The notes below the pieces were generated by a model. The model made no database searches, was not told the origin of the DNA, and saw only the letters and a list, made by a program, of their open reading frames with translations. From NCBI GenBank assembly GCA_029851415.1, contig CM056743.1, positions 93,966,501 through 94,030,500 on the forward strand: 64,000 nucleotides of DNA. The letters run 5' to 3'. A program made the translations under genes and the position numbers. Of this stretch, positions 23,971 to 36,458 are shown piece by piece. Source of the DNA: Eretmocerus hayati (Eukaryota; Arthropoda; Insecta; Hymenoptera; Aphelinidae). The number at the start of each line of letters is the position of its first letter. Within the stretch, counting starts at the first letter, position 1.

Positions 23971-24636
23971 GATTACACATTAGAAATCGATATCTTAGAT
24001 AATTGCATTTGACAATAATAATCATATAATAGGTGTTGAGGATCAACAAAAAAGTATGAAACATCAAATCTCAAATTCTCAATTACCTTACAAAATAGTT
24101 GACTTTTCAACAAAAATTTGGTAACCAAAATTCAATGCTGAACCCATTTGGGTTTTTAATCAAAATAAACTAAGAAAAGGAGTAATTATGCAATTTATCT
24201 CAATTAGAACGGATCAGAAATCAATCAATATGGACAAAAAAATGCAGTTGAATCTTCAAACACAATTCAATCAACTCCATTGGAATTGAAACAATCCAAA
24301 TTGAAGCTATTAGAGCTGAAAACATAGTCGAACCCTTAGACCCGTCTGGGCAGGATATAAAAACAAGCTAAGTTCCGGCCACTCGGGAAGGAGTCCCAAA
24401 AGGAGGTACGTACATTCCAGCGGGATAAGAACGACCTAAGCAACCGCGCAAATGATTCTAAATTTCGTATCGTGCTCGCACGTAGACAAGATACTAGCTC
24501 TAGTACTCGAGAACGAGAAAGACACCCATACTACTTTGAAAGGACTCTAATTTTGTCTGAGAGATGGTCTAGGGTTCACCGATGTCTCGAAACTTAAATT
24601 AACTAAACTAATCTAGAATATCACTTATTGTCCATA
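23971..24636 (-). other. BEL/Pao 3' untranslated region left of the nested transposon
   Basis: AT-rich and non-coding, lying between the polypurine tract and the nested transposon. It is the continuation of the retroelement after its pol gene, displaced by the insertion. Confidence 0.6.
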
Positions 24637-25182
24637 TAGTCCGGGGGCTGGGTAGGCTCCCGTATGCACTTTAAGGTGCGACCATGAAACAAACGTATTT
24701 TAACGTATTTTTTTGTGTAGAATCCGAATCCGTCGTTATTTTTCACATAAGTGGTGCAGAATACCTTCAAAAATGCATTTTTCTAACCTAAAACTGGTCT
24801 TTTCGTGAGCTTATTAACAGCAATCGCGTTTCATGTTTCAAAACCTTTGCAATAGTTGAAATATATCGTTTGAGGTACCCGAGCACCAGATTCAAGCTCC
24901 TGCGAAGCAATATACAGGGTACTTTCCGCTGTAACCAGCGTTGAGCATATAAAGAGTAGGCTGCTCCGCGAGATACGAGGTTCAAAATGTCTTTCTCGCA
25001 TCGACATCTTTATGCCACGAAAGAGCATCAGCTCTGACCCCTCCCCCCCCTCCTGCCCCACCCACTACCCAATGTACGGGGTGCATTTCTCAAAAATGCG
25101 GCCAACATGGATGAAACTGATTTGAAATGATCCTAGATTTATCGATGATTTCGTTTGTCATCTCTGAATCAAATAATTGGCA
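24637..25182. repeat. Left TIR of the 8-kb transposon
   Basis: 546 bp, inverted copy of 32,132-32,677. The short open frames seen within it are mirrored in the other TIR and are not genes. Confidence 0.92.
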
Positions 25183-25361
25183 CTAATTTACACACAGGAA
25201 ATTCAAAGAAGGTAGTTCACTACATCATGATTCCCTTGAAGAAGATGGATCAATCGTTCCTAATCATTCGATAATCATATTTTCTATGGATTTTGAGTAG
25301 AAATGTTGCATCAGGATTCGTTTCTACTTTCTCATTATCAATCGGTAATAAAGGATGCCAT

Positions 25362-28300
25362 TCAAGCAAGCTGATATTTATTCTTACAAGTACCCTTTTT
25401 CTGACAATGGCAGTATGAACAACATGTAATTCCAGCACTGACACAAATACACGAACTTCGAGAACATTTAACACAAACGCAATTGGGCACAAATTCGTCC
25501 AGAGGTGGCAACAAAATAGACACTTTTTGGGGCATCAAAAGGTCATTATCTTCAACGAAACCGAATGATAGAGGATCCAACTTGATTGCATCTTTTTTTA
25601 AGCAATTAACTTGATTATATGTACAGTAAAACGCACGGCGAATATGCAGTTCTATGGTTGCCGTAGTTGGCGGGAGGTCACTGATCCTGTTTACTGAGTG
25701 CCATCGATATTTGAAGGTTCGAAGTTCGTTGAATGATTGACAAGGACTGCCTTTTTGTAAGACTTGAATCAAGTAAAGTTCCGCTTGGTTGATATTGTAG
25801 CTGATTGATTCTGGTGATAGTTCTGAAAAATTTGATCACTCAATTAAAGTATGATGATATGCAAGGTATATCACTGGCAAAATAAGTCTCACTTCTGCCA
25901 AATTCGGATAAATAATCAGACGGATTGGCAGCTATCGCACTCTTCTTTGTCCCTACTTTACTCGTGTAGTCAGCTCCCGTCAAGTGGTGAGTAGCAACAA
26001 TAATCTCACACAATTGTGGTCCTAACTTGAATGCTAATGTATGAATTGGGACATTCCTGATTTTACTCGCAGCCCCGGATCTCATCCACAATTCCTGTGA
26101 GGGATAAAAAGATCAATGTAATATCGTATGATAATTCTAGCATGAATTTTCAAAAAGCTCTTTCCCTTCACTCTCTAATTGAAATTGGAATGGATCCTGA
26201 GTGAGGAGTCCCTTGCCAGTAATCATATCAGACATTTCTCACCCTACTCGCGGAAAAAGTTGTTTTTAGGAAGGTTGACCAAATTTGCCAGAGCTTAAAA
26301 AACGAAGATTTGATCAGCACACGTTGAATTTGGTAAATTCACCCTATTGATTAAACTGATACACATTTGTCTAGGGTCCAAAAGCATGAGTTCGAATGCG
26401 CAAACCAAATTCATGTTCTTGGGTTAAGAATGGAATTCATGATGAGAAACGACAAGGCAGAATGCTAAAGTTCACAGAGCTCTCGTAAGACAACGCGTCG
26501 GGCAATAACAGCAGGTCTCATAGTGAGTTTGAATAAAAATGAGTTTGGTACCTCAAGACCTTTCGCCGAGAAAGTGGTCCAATAATTGAGAGCTAGGACA
26601 AGTACATCAGTATCAGACGACAATAAATAGATTTTCTTGTTTCCTTCCGTGCTACAGTGTGCAATATGCAGCATCATTTTGACGTCAGCCTCTTCAACCT
26701 CGTGATCATTCAAGGATTCCAATGGAGAATCACCCCTCAAACTTGGCATACTAGTCATACTATCTTCACCAGCCAATGTACTGAAAATTAACTCTGTACC
26801 AGGCCAAATTCTTGGTCCATGAATACGAATATGGTGACGTAAGAATTGCTGCAATTTAATTTTGTTCTTATTTGATGAGTAGAATTTTGATTCTTGCGCT
26901 GGAAGAGGAGTGTTATCTTTGATTTCAAATAGTTCAATCGACTCTGTATTAGAGCGTCTTACTCTTTCAGAAGATTTGAGAGACTTTTCGAAGTAGTCAT
27001 CGCATACAAAATCAATCCTATCGACCCGTCCATAGTACTGGTTTTTGTTGACAATCTCACAAAAAGCAGTCACGAGATCTTTAAAACAGACTAACTCTCG
27101 CCATTTTATTATTCTGAGAATCAGCATCACGTCCACTATGATAGTCATTGGGGAGTGAGACATATTGTACTCAGCTGCGCAAAGAGCTTTCTCTAGTTCA
27201 TGGGCCAGATCACTCTTACTAGTTTGTTTTTTCATTAGTCCGCTATCTTCAAATAACAGATTGCCAGGTTCAAGATCGAAACATAATAGAGAATCTATAT
27301 CATAATTGCGCTCTCTTGCAATATCAAATATCCTGGCTGATGAAATTCCATTCTTTTTCTTGACAATTTGTTTTATTGAATCAGTTTTAGTCGGCGTATC
27401 TTTAAAAGAGGGCAACTTTGAGTGATGAATTGTTGCTGATAGGGCCGTATCCTTGTCAATAATCCTTTCACTCCTGAATTGGTTGTACATGTCACATCCT
27501 ATTTCAAATACACTCAACAACCGCTCGACTATATCAGGATGAACCAACTCAGCAGTTACAATGTTTCGGAGAGGTTGATTTCCTGACTGGAATGGATTGA
27601 CGCGTTCGTCGATGAAAGCCACGATTCGACTAACAGAGTTTTCCAATGATCCAGATGTACTATCATTGTTCTCGTGGTGAGTTTTGAACTCGTTCTCATC
27701 CTGGAGATTAGTGTAGGTACAAAAAAGATTATGGATGTCTTGAGATTCGTGATATATCATATCCCACACAGCCACAGCTTTTTTATCATTAGTGAACCCT
27801 ATTGTACCGGCATTCCTGCTCTTGCCCTTCTTATTAATTGTTTGTTCTAAAGCTTGGTCTGGGTTAACTGAGGAAAAGGCAGCATTACCATGTTTTACAA
27901 CGAATTCTCCTTTCATGAATTTCTCGTGGACCTCTGGCATGTCCTTCTCAAGATTGAGAATATCCTCAAGATATATTGGAGCCCATCTGGAGTAGTTGAC
28001 TCGATCCATAGCTTGGAACAAGGGTTGGAGCTTTTTCACTGTCGATACGTGCAGTGGCCAGTTTCCAGAACGGTCCGCTTCAATCAGATCGAAGACCAAG
28101 TCTGTTTGAATCAATGCATTATTCCAAAAATGAAACAGTGGGGACTCTTGGCTTCTAGATCTGACGAAGCTTTGAAAATCTTTCCTAAGCTCAATAGCTC
28201 TCCTCTGAAATATTTCAAACAAAATCTTGCTTTCTTCGAGATTCCCCTCTAGGATCGTATCTTGGATGTTTTCAATGATACTCAACTCATCTTCATACTT

Positions 28301-30953
28301 CTGCAGTTTCTCTTGGGTGAAGAATGCTTTCAATTGTAGACGAGCTAATGCCTCCCGAAGAATCTGATATGCCGTTACAGATCGACTGTAGTGAGAACCA
28401 CTTAAGGCTTGATCGGTAATGTGGACTCCAAATATGTGGTTCTCTATGAATGCATTTTCAATCCCACTATCTTTAAGATATTTACCAATGCACGAAAAAC
28501 CAACTTTGGACATATGAAACCCTCCAAGCATCGGGAGAATGAACTCCATTTCATCTCCTCTCACAAATTTGATGTGACGCACTATTTTATAAACACCTTC
28601 GTCACAAAAGACGGGTAGATATTTCTGATCTAATTGCTCCAAAATTTCTTTGAAATTACACAATGCTGTATAAACTGTGTCTTGTTCCGTGACGGGGAAT
28701 GGGAGAACTGGAAGAAATCCGGTTCGTTGGCTCGGTCGATCGTCGGCCAAAATGATAGAATGATATGCAGACCATGAGAGGCCTGTCTTATCATTGTTCT
28801 TCGTTATCGGCAATGAGTCCGGGATTTCAGATAGGTCGAGTCTACTGATGAACCACGATAAACTGCCATAGCGAATATCACGTTCAAAGGAAGATGAGGT
28901 GATCATGGGATCTTTTGAAGCTACACAGAAGCCTTGGGGAACATTAATTTCTTTTGGCATTCTCGGAAACTCCCTTTTCGTTTGGCATCTCAGTGACTTT
29001 ATGAATGATCGAGAAGAATGATCTTGTTCTGAGAGATTGGGTTTGCAATGCACGGTTTCGGTTTTGTTCTGGAAAATGACAGACACAGTATGATGTGTGC
29101 CAAAAAAGCCCGAAACAGAATTTCCTTCAAAATCAAAATTGTCTAAAGCTGCTTTGGTGAACTCTTTCGGATTCCAATGACTTGGAAGAGGCGTGAGTAA
29201 TTCTCCAGATCTTGCTGTATAATTTGCCAGGTCGATCCGATATCTTTCAATCTCAGGATAGGATATGGAGATACCAACACGATTCAAAATAGTTATAAGA
29301 GATTTACTGCGTGTAGTGTGATAAACCGACCAAGCCATCATGATGTGGAGAGGAGTACGTTTTTGTCCATTGGAAAAAATGTAACTCATCATTTGAAAAC
29401 AAGAATGAATTTTTAGTGCCCTAAGATCGAAATTTTCCTCTGAGGTCGACATATTGAATGATTTTAGACGTTCATGGCTTATGTTAAATAACTCGGAGAA
29501 AAATTCAATGAACAGCTCGGGAATCTTGTTGTTTTCTAGAGATGACCTAAGGTTATGTGCGTCACAATACTTGTTTTCTAAGCCAAAACTATAGTCTCGC
29601 AAAACCTCTCTTAGTTCTTTGGCACATCTCTTAACATGCGAAGAAGCTTTCACATTTCTCATTAGTTCATCTTTAGTTATCCTTGAACTTATAACGATCA
29701 GTGATTTATTCTTTTGCTTCGGATAAATGAAACATATATTCTCTTCGTAGTAATTTATCAAGTAGGTTTTTACGAATCGATTATCGATTCTCTGTTCAGG
29801 TGGAAGTTGTTCATTTAAAGTATTTGTGATTTCACTCAACTCAAAAGCGTCACCTCTCAGAATTCGAGTTTCTAACGATTTTATATAATTTATTGTGAGC
29901 TTTCCGCGATCAGTAGGATTTGATTCGAAATTATTCCCAACATCAGTTTCGCCAGAATTCGACTCATCAGAGATCAAATTACGGTCTGTATTACCTTCTG
30001 TGAACAGGATTTCTTGAAGCTCAATATCACTCGCTCCCAGAGCACTCTTACTAGGCATTTCTAGTGTGCTAATCTCCTTCTTATTGATACGTTCGTACTG
30101 CTTCAAACAATTTTCATGGTAAAATCCGGGATCGTTAATAACTTGATCTGGGGAGAGAATCGATGAAAGCCGTTTTGATACTTGATCACTCAAGCTTTTA
30201 GCGGTGACAAATAGAGTCTTCCTTTTTCCCGGAGTGAGTTGATGTTTTTTCCTCTTTCTGACATTCTGATATTTATCACAAAATATGCATTTCTCATTAT
30301 ACCCATCTTTGAGTTGGCATGGAGGTTGTGAAGAAATATCAGTTGTTGAGTCTTCACAGGAAATGTTGAGTTCTTCAATTTCGTGGTTCAACTCGCCTGC
30401 ACATGATTCAGGGTGATTTTCATTACCCGGTTCTTGAGATGTTACATTCAATTGATTCATGCAGTTCTCGAATCCATTTGTATATGATCCATAACACTCG
30501 TGAGTTCTATGGTATACGAATTTCTCTGCAAAGAAAATAATGAAAGATCTTTGTGAAAGTGCTACGACGCAAAGCAAGTATTTGGGCAACGAGTCATCAT
30601 TCTCTACTTGAAGAAACGTGTACAGATGATATCAATTTTTCAAAGCTAAATTGGAATCAAGCATAACCCCAAAATCAAGACTGAATTTCTGCAATTATTC
30701 AGAGTATTGCGACTTAATCGAACTGACACACTATTTGAGATCAATTATTGTAGTATCTCTTACCTGCACAACTGTGTGATAATAGTATTGAGTAAACATG
30801 GTCCTTCCTTTTGAAGGCCACTGATTTAATTTTTTCGCAACCTTCATCGTCATTCACTAAATTGAGTTGATTATTATTGTGACATATTACGCATTCCAAA
30901 GTCGAGTCAAAAAATTCACATCTTTCAGACAAACGAATCCTTTTATTACTCAT
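25362..30953 (-). CDS. Large transposon protein: two C-C-H-C clusters, XPG/FEN1-like motif, C-terminal CXC domain (4 exons, ~1,608 aa)
   Basis: Exons: 30764-30953, 26552-30525, 25893-26094, 25362-25822. Donors are CAG|GTAAGA, GAG|GTACCA, AA|GTGAGA; acceptors are TTTGCAG, TCACAG, TTTTTCAG. All phases agree (1, 0, 1) and the total is 4,827 nt with no internal stop. Exon 1 supplies CVIC; exon 2 completes the cluster with HRTHECYGSY, and a second cluster follows (CIFC...FYHENCLKQY). Near residue 1,350-1,375 is EEADVKMMLHIAH then SSDTDVLVLALNYW, the acidic signature of XPG/FEN1-like (PIN-fold) nucleases. Exon 3 has HHLTGADYTS, comparable to the ALTGCDT motif of related invertebrate proteins. Exon 4 ends in a Cys-rich CXC/tesmin-like domain (CVCVKCSRSSCICVSAG...). 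It is probably the transposase or a nuclease of the 8-kb element. No host role is implied. A canonical DDE triad was not identified by eye. Confidence 0.85.
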
Positions 30954-31130
30954 AATTGAACTGATTCGAGTACAGAAATACTACTATTGATACTTATATA
31001 ACCTCATATGTCAACAATAAACTTTAAACGTTTTTCCCTGTCATTGTTTATAACGATATCGAGCGTTTCCATGGGGATTTACATTTGTTGAAGGGATGAG
31101 TATCAACGCAAATCAAAAACACTTAGAATC

Positions 31131-31862
31131 TTAATCCACCTCTCGATCCACCTCATGTGATAATTTCGTGAGACTCATTTTTGAGCTCATTTTTTTATCT
31201 GAATTTATGGTCTGCTCTAAGACATGATCCAATCCTCGAATGCAACAGGGATAGTTTGCTCGTACGTCCCACCGTGTGGATATATTTGATCTTTCAACAT
31301 TCGTCATTGCATCTTGGGAAGAACTTAAATTCACGAGCATTCCTGGGCGCTCCGAGTTGTCGGAGTTTTCAGTATCTTGGTCAAGATGAAGTCCTGCGAC
31401 GACGGAGGAAATCTCGTTGTCATGTATGATTTCGACACTGAAATGATGATTTGATATTGGTCTCAAAGATTCATGGAATTGCGAATGGTATAAATCTTTG
31501 GGGCCTTGAGAACCGTAGAATAATTATTTCATCATTTTTCATCTTTCAATGGATTCCGAAACTCTTTATGAGGTTATTTGACGAGAAGTAAGTTTTAGCA
31601 TGAGTTTCAAACCACTGAAATTATGAATTCTCAAATCCCCGTAGATTTTCGGAAAAGGTTCATAGATAGGCAATCAAAACAACGTGTTGTGTGATCAAGA
31701 TTTTACAAACCTGTAATTATCGAATGATGGAATGAAGGCGAGAGTTGCAGGTCCTGCTAACATGCGTACTTCATTGTTAACAAAATTATTTTCCTCTGCA
31801 CGATTATCACGACGTGAAGCAGAATTAAGCGAATTTTCGGTACCAGCGAATCGTGGAGACAT
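31131..31862 (-). CDS. Second gene of the 8-kb transposon, 152-aa protein of unknown function (2 exons)
   Basis: I do not recognise it. Exon 1 is 31711-31862 (ATG at 31862) and exon 2 is 31131-31437. The donor is TTACAG|GTTTGT, the acceptor is CATCATTTCAG, and the phase (2) matches to give 459 nt including the stop. The protein is hydrophilic, Ser/Asn/Asp-rich, with no membrane segment and no zinc motif; it ends in a charged stretch (KLSHEVDREVD). It lies 177 bp upstream of the large gene on the same strand, inside the TIRs. A two-protein layout suggests an accessory DNA-binding or regulatory subunit, which is inference only. Confidence 0.6.
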
Positions 31863-32037
31863 CTCGTTCAACGTAATGCGATTATTATCAATTATCAGTT
31901 GCTGATGGTTGATAGCTGTTTATAGTCGTCCCCTCTCAATGATCCTCGTGTCAAAACTCGTTTGATTGTTGTTTGCCGTAACCTTGGCAACGTTAAAATA
32001 GTGACATGCGAAGTTCCTCTCTTCATACAAAAAGTAA

Positions 32038-32104
32038 ATATAATATATATATGTATATGTATACATATATATATGTACTATGTATATGTATTCATATACA
32101 TAAT
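32038..32104. repeat. AT-rich low-complexity, partly palindromic tract
   Basis: Mostly alternating TA with interspersed GTA/CAT, just inside the right TIR of the 8-kb transposon. Confidence 0.7.
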
Positions 32105-32131
32105 TCATTCACCAATAACTGCTCTGACGAT

Positions 32132-32677
32132 TGCCAATTATTTGATTCAGAGATGACAAACGAAATCATCGATAAATCTAGGATCATTTCAAATCAGTTT
32201 CATCCATGTTGGCCGCATTTTTGAGAAATGCACCCCGTACATTGGGTAGTGGGTGGGGCAGGAGGGGGGGGAGGGGTCAGAGCTGATGCTCTTTCGTGGC
32301 ATAAAGATGTCGATGCGAGAGAGACATTTTGAACCTCGTATCTCGCGGAGCAGCCCACTCTTTATATGCTCAACGCTGGTTACAGCGGAAAGTACCCTGT
32401 ATATTGCTTCGCAGGAGCTTGAATCTGGTGCTCGGGTACCTCAAACGATATATTTCAACTATTGCAAAGGTTTTGAAACATGAAACGCGATTGCTGTTAA
32501 TAAGCTCACGAAAAGACCAGTTTTAGGTTAGAAAAATGCATTTTTGAAGGTGTTCTGCACCACTTATGTGAAAAATAACGACGGATTCGGATTCTACACA
32601 AAAAAATACGTTAAAATACGTTTGTTTCATGGTCGCACCTTAAAGTGCATACGGGAGCCTACCCAGCCCCCGGACTA
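32132..32677. repeat. Right TIR of the 8-kb transposon
   Basis: 546 bp, inverted copy of 24,637-25,182 with about two substitutions. Confidence 0.92.
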
Positions 32678-32689
32678 ATACTTGAGAAT

Positions 32690-33124
32690 TCAATTCTCAT
32701 CGCTATCCTTATCTGAGGATTCGGGTACCAATAACACGAGCTTCACAATTGGCCGTCTGAATCTTGATGTAGCCGTGCGGACTTCTACTACCCGGATTCT
32801 GCCATCATTACCGGGAAATACTGTTGTGACCACTGCCAAGGGCCAGACAGCTGGAGGTTTACAATCGTCGCGTAGCAGAACCACATCACCTACTCGATAG
32901 GCCCTGGAAGGCCTTGACCATTTGTGCCTTTCTTGCAGGGCTTGTAAGTAATCACTGGACCATGATTTCCAGAATTCCTGAGTCATCTGAGTGATCCACC
33001 TCCATCGTTTATTGACTGGAATGGGTCCCGATGGAATTGTGGGCTCTGGAATTATAAACGATGGTCTCTGTATGAGAAAAGGCACGGGCGTCAGCGCGGA
33101 CAAATCAGAAGGATCATCTTTCAA
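32690..33124 (-). pseudogene. BEL/Pao pol C-terminal domain (after integrase, DUF5641-like)
   Basis: This is the tail of the BEL/Pao polyprotein. The frame contains RWRWITQMTQEFWKSWSSDY, LQERHKWSR and YRVGDVVLLRDD...WPLAVVTTVFPG, the usual sequence of the small beta-barrel domain that follows BEL integrases. It ends at 32,690 in an acidic tail, 13 bp from the nested transposon. A frame break around 33,125-33,145 separates it from the integrase, so it is a broken copy. Confidence 0.85.
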
Positions 33125-33145
33125 AGGTGAAATAGGCCTTGAGTT

Positions 33146-35059
33146 TCAACATGCTTCAATTTTTGACAATAAAGTGGACATTTCTACAAAAGTAAGAATA
33201 TGGTCACCAACTATCCTTTTTAAATGATGTTTGGCCGATTTGACTGCAGCCTCCCAAATCCCTCCAAAATGCGGTGCCGATGGTGGGTTGAACCTGAATT
33301 CCGTCTTCATCTTGCTCAGATCTACAGCAATTCCTTGGAATTCAGCCGAAGCTCCGTCGAAGCGACGTTGGAGCTCAGCATCTGCTCCAACAAAATTCAG
33401 AGCGTTGTCGCACTCCAAGATGTTGCAATGACCACGCCTTGAAGTGAAGCGTTCAACCGCAGCCAGAAACGCTTCGCTCGAGTAGTCCTCCACAGCCTCC
33501 AAGTGTGTAGCTCTTGTACTAAGACAGATAAAGATACAACCGTAAGCCTTCATCGTCCCTCTGCCATGATTTTTTGATAATCGAACTCTGAATGGACCTG
33601 CAAAGTCCATTCCCGAATTCTCAAAGGGATAAGCAGGTGTGACTCTAACCTTGGGAAGATCTCCCATCAATTGAGTTGACATTTTTGCTGAATATCGTAG
33701 ACATACCGTACACTGGTTGATCAGAACTTTTACCGCTTGTCGACCCTTGAGGATCCAGTACTGATTCTTGAGACTGGATAAAGTGAGGTGCGTACCGCCG
33801 TGAAGAGAATCCAAATGAGCTCGTCTTACAAGCAGCACTGTCAGAGGACTTCGGCAGGGCAGAATCAGCGGGTACTTGGCAGCGTAATCCAGAAGCGCAT
33901 GCCGCAGTCTGCATCCAACTCTTAGAAGACCTTGATCTAAAAATGGCCTCAACTTCAACAAATTTAAATCTTTTACTTCCTTATCGTTCTCCAGCAACCT
34001 GAAACTGTCACCAAAGCTGTTTCTTTGTTCTATATATACCCATAACAATTCAGAATTCTCCAACTCCCCAGGTCTCAATAAACCCTCTGAAATCACTTCC
34101 AAATCAATGAATTTCAACTGCAGGGATCCTATTTTTCTCCTAGTGTTAACGCTGAGACGAGAGCTGAGATTCGTCATAAAGCGAATACAGAGAGCCGTAA
34201 CACGAAAGAGCTCCATTGCTGTAGAGAACCTTGTCAACAATTCGTTTTGAAAGGAGTCATCCGGATACTGTAACGCAGTAGCATGAGAAGCGGAAGAATT
34301 TCTCTCTTCGAGAGGCTTAACTTGCACATTCTCTGCCTCAGTAGTCCACGGATAACTCGACTCTGACAAAAACGACGGACCTTTCCACCAAAGTTCGAAC
34401 GACGACAAGAGTTCCGGACTCAGACCACGAGAAACCACATCCACCGGATTATCTTGTGACTTGACGTGATGCCAGGGAGCTTGCGGAATCAACTCTTGAA
34501 TCAAGGAACATCGATTTGCAACAAAGGTTTGCCACCGATTTGGAAGAGCTCTAATCCAATATAGAACGTCCTTTGAATCCGACCATAAATGGACAGATGC
34601 TATCACTATTGGCATGATTTTGACGAAGTGATCAGTGAGTTTTGCTAATAATAACGCCACGCAAAGCTCTAGACGAGGTATGCTAATTGGTTTAATCGGA
34701 GCCACTTTTGACTTCGAGCACTGCAACGATACAACTACCTGTCCGTTCCTGATCATTCGTAAATAAATAACAGCACCGTATGCTTTCGAGGAAGCATCCG
34801 CAAACCCGTGCAACTCAACCTTCAATTCTTGGCTCGAATATCCTATCCACCTAGGTATTCTGATCTCTTCTAAGTTTGACAATTTACAATACCAATTTGA
34901 CCACTGGGTTGAATAGTCATTCGGGAGAACATCATCCCATTCGCATTTCAACAACCAGAGCGATTGCATAAATATCTTTGCCCAGATTACAACCGGCGCT
35001 AACCAACCTAATGGATCAAAGATTTTAGCCGTGAGAGACAAAACCGTTCTTTTCGTCAA
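33146..35059 (-). pseudogene. BEL/Pao pol fragment: RT tail, RNase H and integrase
   Basis: A 637-codon open stretch holding the reverse transcriptase thumb (LSLTAKIFDPLGWLAPV), an RNase H region (ELHGFADASSKAYGAVIY, LWSDSKDVLYWI), the integrase zinc finger (H-x-H, CTVCLRYSAK) and the integrase core (GMDFAGPF, ECDNALNFVGA, HFGGIWEAAVKS). The catalytic residues D, D and E are visible; the second is in a CDNA context where SDNG is usual. It starts after a break at about 35,060-35,240 and ends before the DUF5641-like frame. It reads through long stretches but is not continuous with the neighbouring pol pieces. Confidence 0.9.
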
Positions 35060-35209
35060 CTTTTGACTATCAAAAGATTGAGATTCAATACTGAAATGAA
35101 AGTAGTCGTCTCTTGGAGCCCAAGATAGACCAAGTATAGAGGTACAATCATCAGAATCGAAAGTAGCCGAACCGTGAATCCTATGATCGACTGGGATGTG
35201 TTCGATGAG

Positions 35210-35788
35210 TTAAGCATTATTAGCCGCCCGTTTCCGCAGCTCAAACCCGCCCACCTTGAGAATCTCGATCAATTGAACCTGTTTCTTTCGAGTTTCTTCT
35301 ACTGTCTCTCCCCCCGACATTAAATCATCCATGTATGATTTATCTTCGATGATTTTAACAGCCGAAACGGAGATATGTCCATAATCCTTTGCTAATTGCC
35401 TCAAAATTCTAATAGCAAGATAGGGAGAACATTTCAAACCGTATGTGATAGTTTTGAGGAAATAAAGCAAGACTCCCAAATCCGGGTTTTCTTTCCATGA
35501 AATCATTTGCAAGTGTCGATCTCTGGGATCTACTAAGACTTGCCTAAACATTTTCTCGATATCAGCCACGAAAACAAATTCATAGCAACGCCATTTCATT
35601 ATAAGATCAACTAGCTCTGGTAGCAAATTCTCTCCAGTGTATAGGAGATCGTTCAATGAAGTTCCATGAACTTTGCTTGAACCGTTGGAAACTGTCCGTA
35701 TTTTTTTGGAGCCTTGAAGTACTCCGTGATGAGGAAGAATATAGCAACGATTCCTATTATCAGCTGTTAAGTTTGGAACTTTTTCCAT
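35210..35788 (-). pseudogene. BEL/Pao reverse transcriptase core fragment
   Basis: Palm and fingers of reverse transcriptase. Visible motifs are YILPHHGVLQ, KIRTVSNGSSKVHGTSLND, FVADIEKMFRQVLV (first catalytic Asp) and KSYMDDLMSG (the YxDD box). It begins 13 bp after the preceding frame stops, and the frame is lost again near 35,210, so indels or stops bound it on both sides. Confidence 0.9.
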
Positions 35789-35801
35789 ATGCGAAAGACT
35801 C

Positions 35802-36446
35802 TCACTCTAGCATGAATGCCTTATATTTAGCTTCAAAATCCGAATTTTTCGAAAATTTCCGTTCCATGGAGTAAAGTGTTCTCAGAGCTGAGTTGTAAGA
35901 TTCTCCGAGATTGAAATTCAAACTTCCAATCAAGTCTTGTTTTACTGGCAACCGAATCACATATCTACCGCTAGGGTCTTGGGAATGGGTTTTCTGGAAG
36001 TGTTCCTCGCATCTACGGTCTTCCTCAGAAAGCTTTTTTCCGACTGCTATGTTTGCTACAACTTCTTCTTGCTTCCAGAATTTCTCGAGAATCGATTCTA
36101 GCATTGTGTTATCGACCAAATGAGAATGAGACGAGGAAACATCTGAGTTTTGACCGACGCTAGAAGAGACTATCCAACCCAATTCAGTATTCGTTGCGAT
36201 AGGCTGATTAGAAAGATCCACGTTTGCCTTTTTCACGCCCTCGAGCACAATTTGGGCGTAAACTTTGGCACCGAGCAAGATATCAATCGATCTTGTTTTC
36301 AGGAAATTGGGATCAGCTAGAATGAGCCCCTTAATATGATCCCATTTATCCACACCCGCCGAAATCGAAGCTTCATAACCAGAAACCTTAGGGATTATCA
36401 AAACCTGTACCTCGCAACTGAAATCAGAGGAAAATCTAGGACGCAC
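35802..36446 (-). pseudogene. BEL/Pao protease/RT linker fragment
   Basis: C-terminal part of the retroelement protease region (LILADPNFLKTRSIDILLGAKV, NTELGWIVSSSVG) followed by the linker into RT with the FWKQEEV and EEHFQKTHSQDPSGRYVIRLP blocks typical of BEL/Pao. It is separated from both neighbours by short frame breaks. Confidence 0.85.
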
Positions 36447-36458
36447 TGTGAAATTTGC

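Larger units (their letters stand above)
24637..32677 (-). mobile_element. 8,041-bp two-gene DNA transposon with 546-bp TIRs and ATA target duplication (Academ-like?)
   Basis: Terminal inverted repeats at 24,637-25,182 and 32,132-32,677 are both 546 bp, begin TAGTCCGGGGGCTGGG and differ at only about two positions. A 3-bp duplication ATA flanks the element (24,634-24,636; 32,678-32,680). It lies just after the last BEL pol reading frame. Inside are two minus-strand spliced genes: a ~1,608-residue protein with XPG-like and CXC motifs and a 152-residue protein. A 3-4 bp duplication and an XPG-like nuclease motif recall the Academ superfamily as I remember it; that assignment needs a search. TIR identity implies a recent insertion, and both genes look intact. 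Confidence 0.85.

Noticed and set aside
24788..25061. Minus-strand frames repeated on the plus strand at 32,253-32,526
   Set aside because: They are the same TIR sequence read at both ends of the 8-kb transposon, not genes.
27792..28252. Plus-strand frames of 67-120 codons
   Set aside because: Antisense shadows of the large transposon exon.
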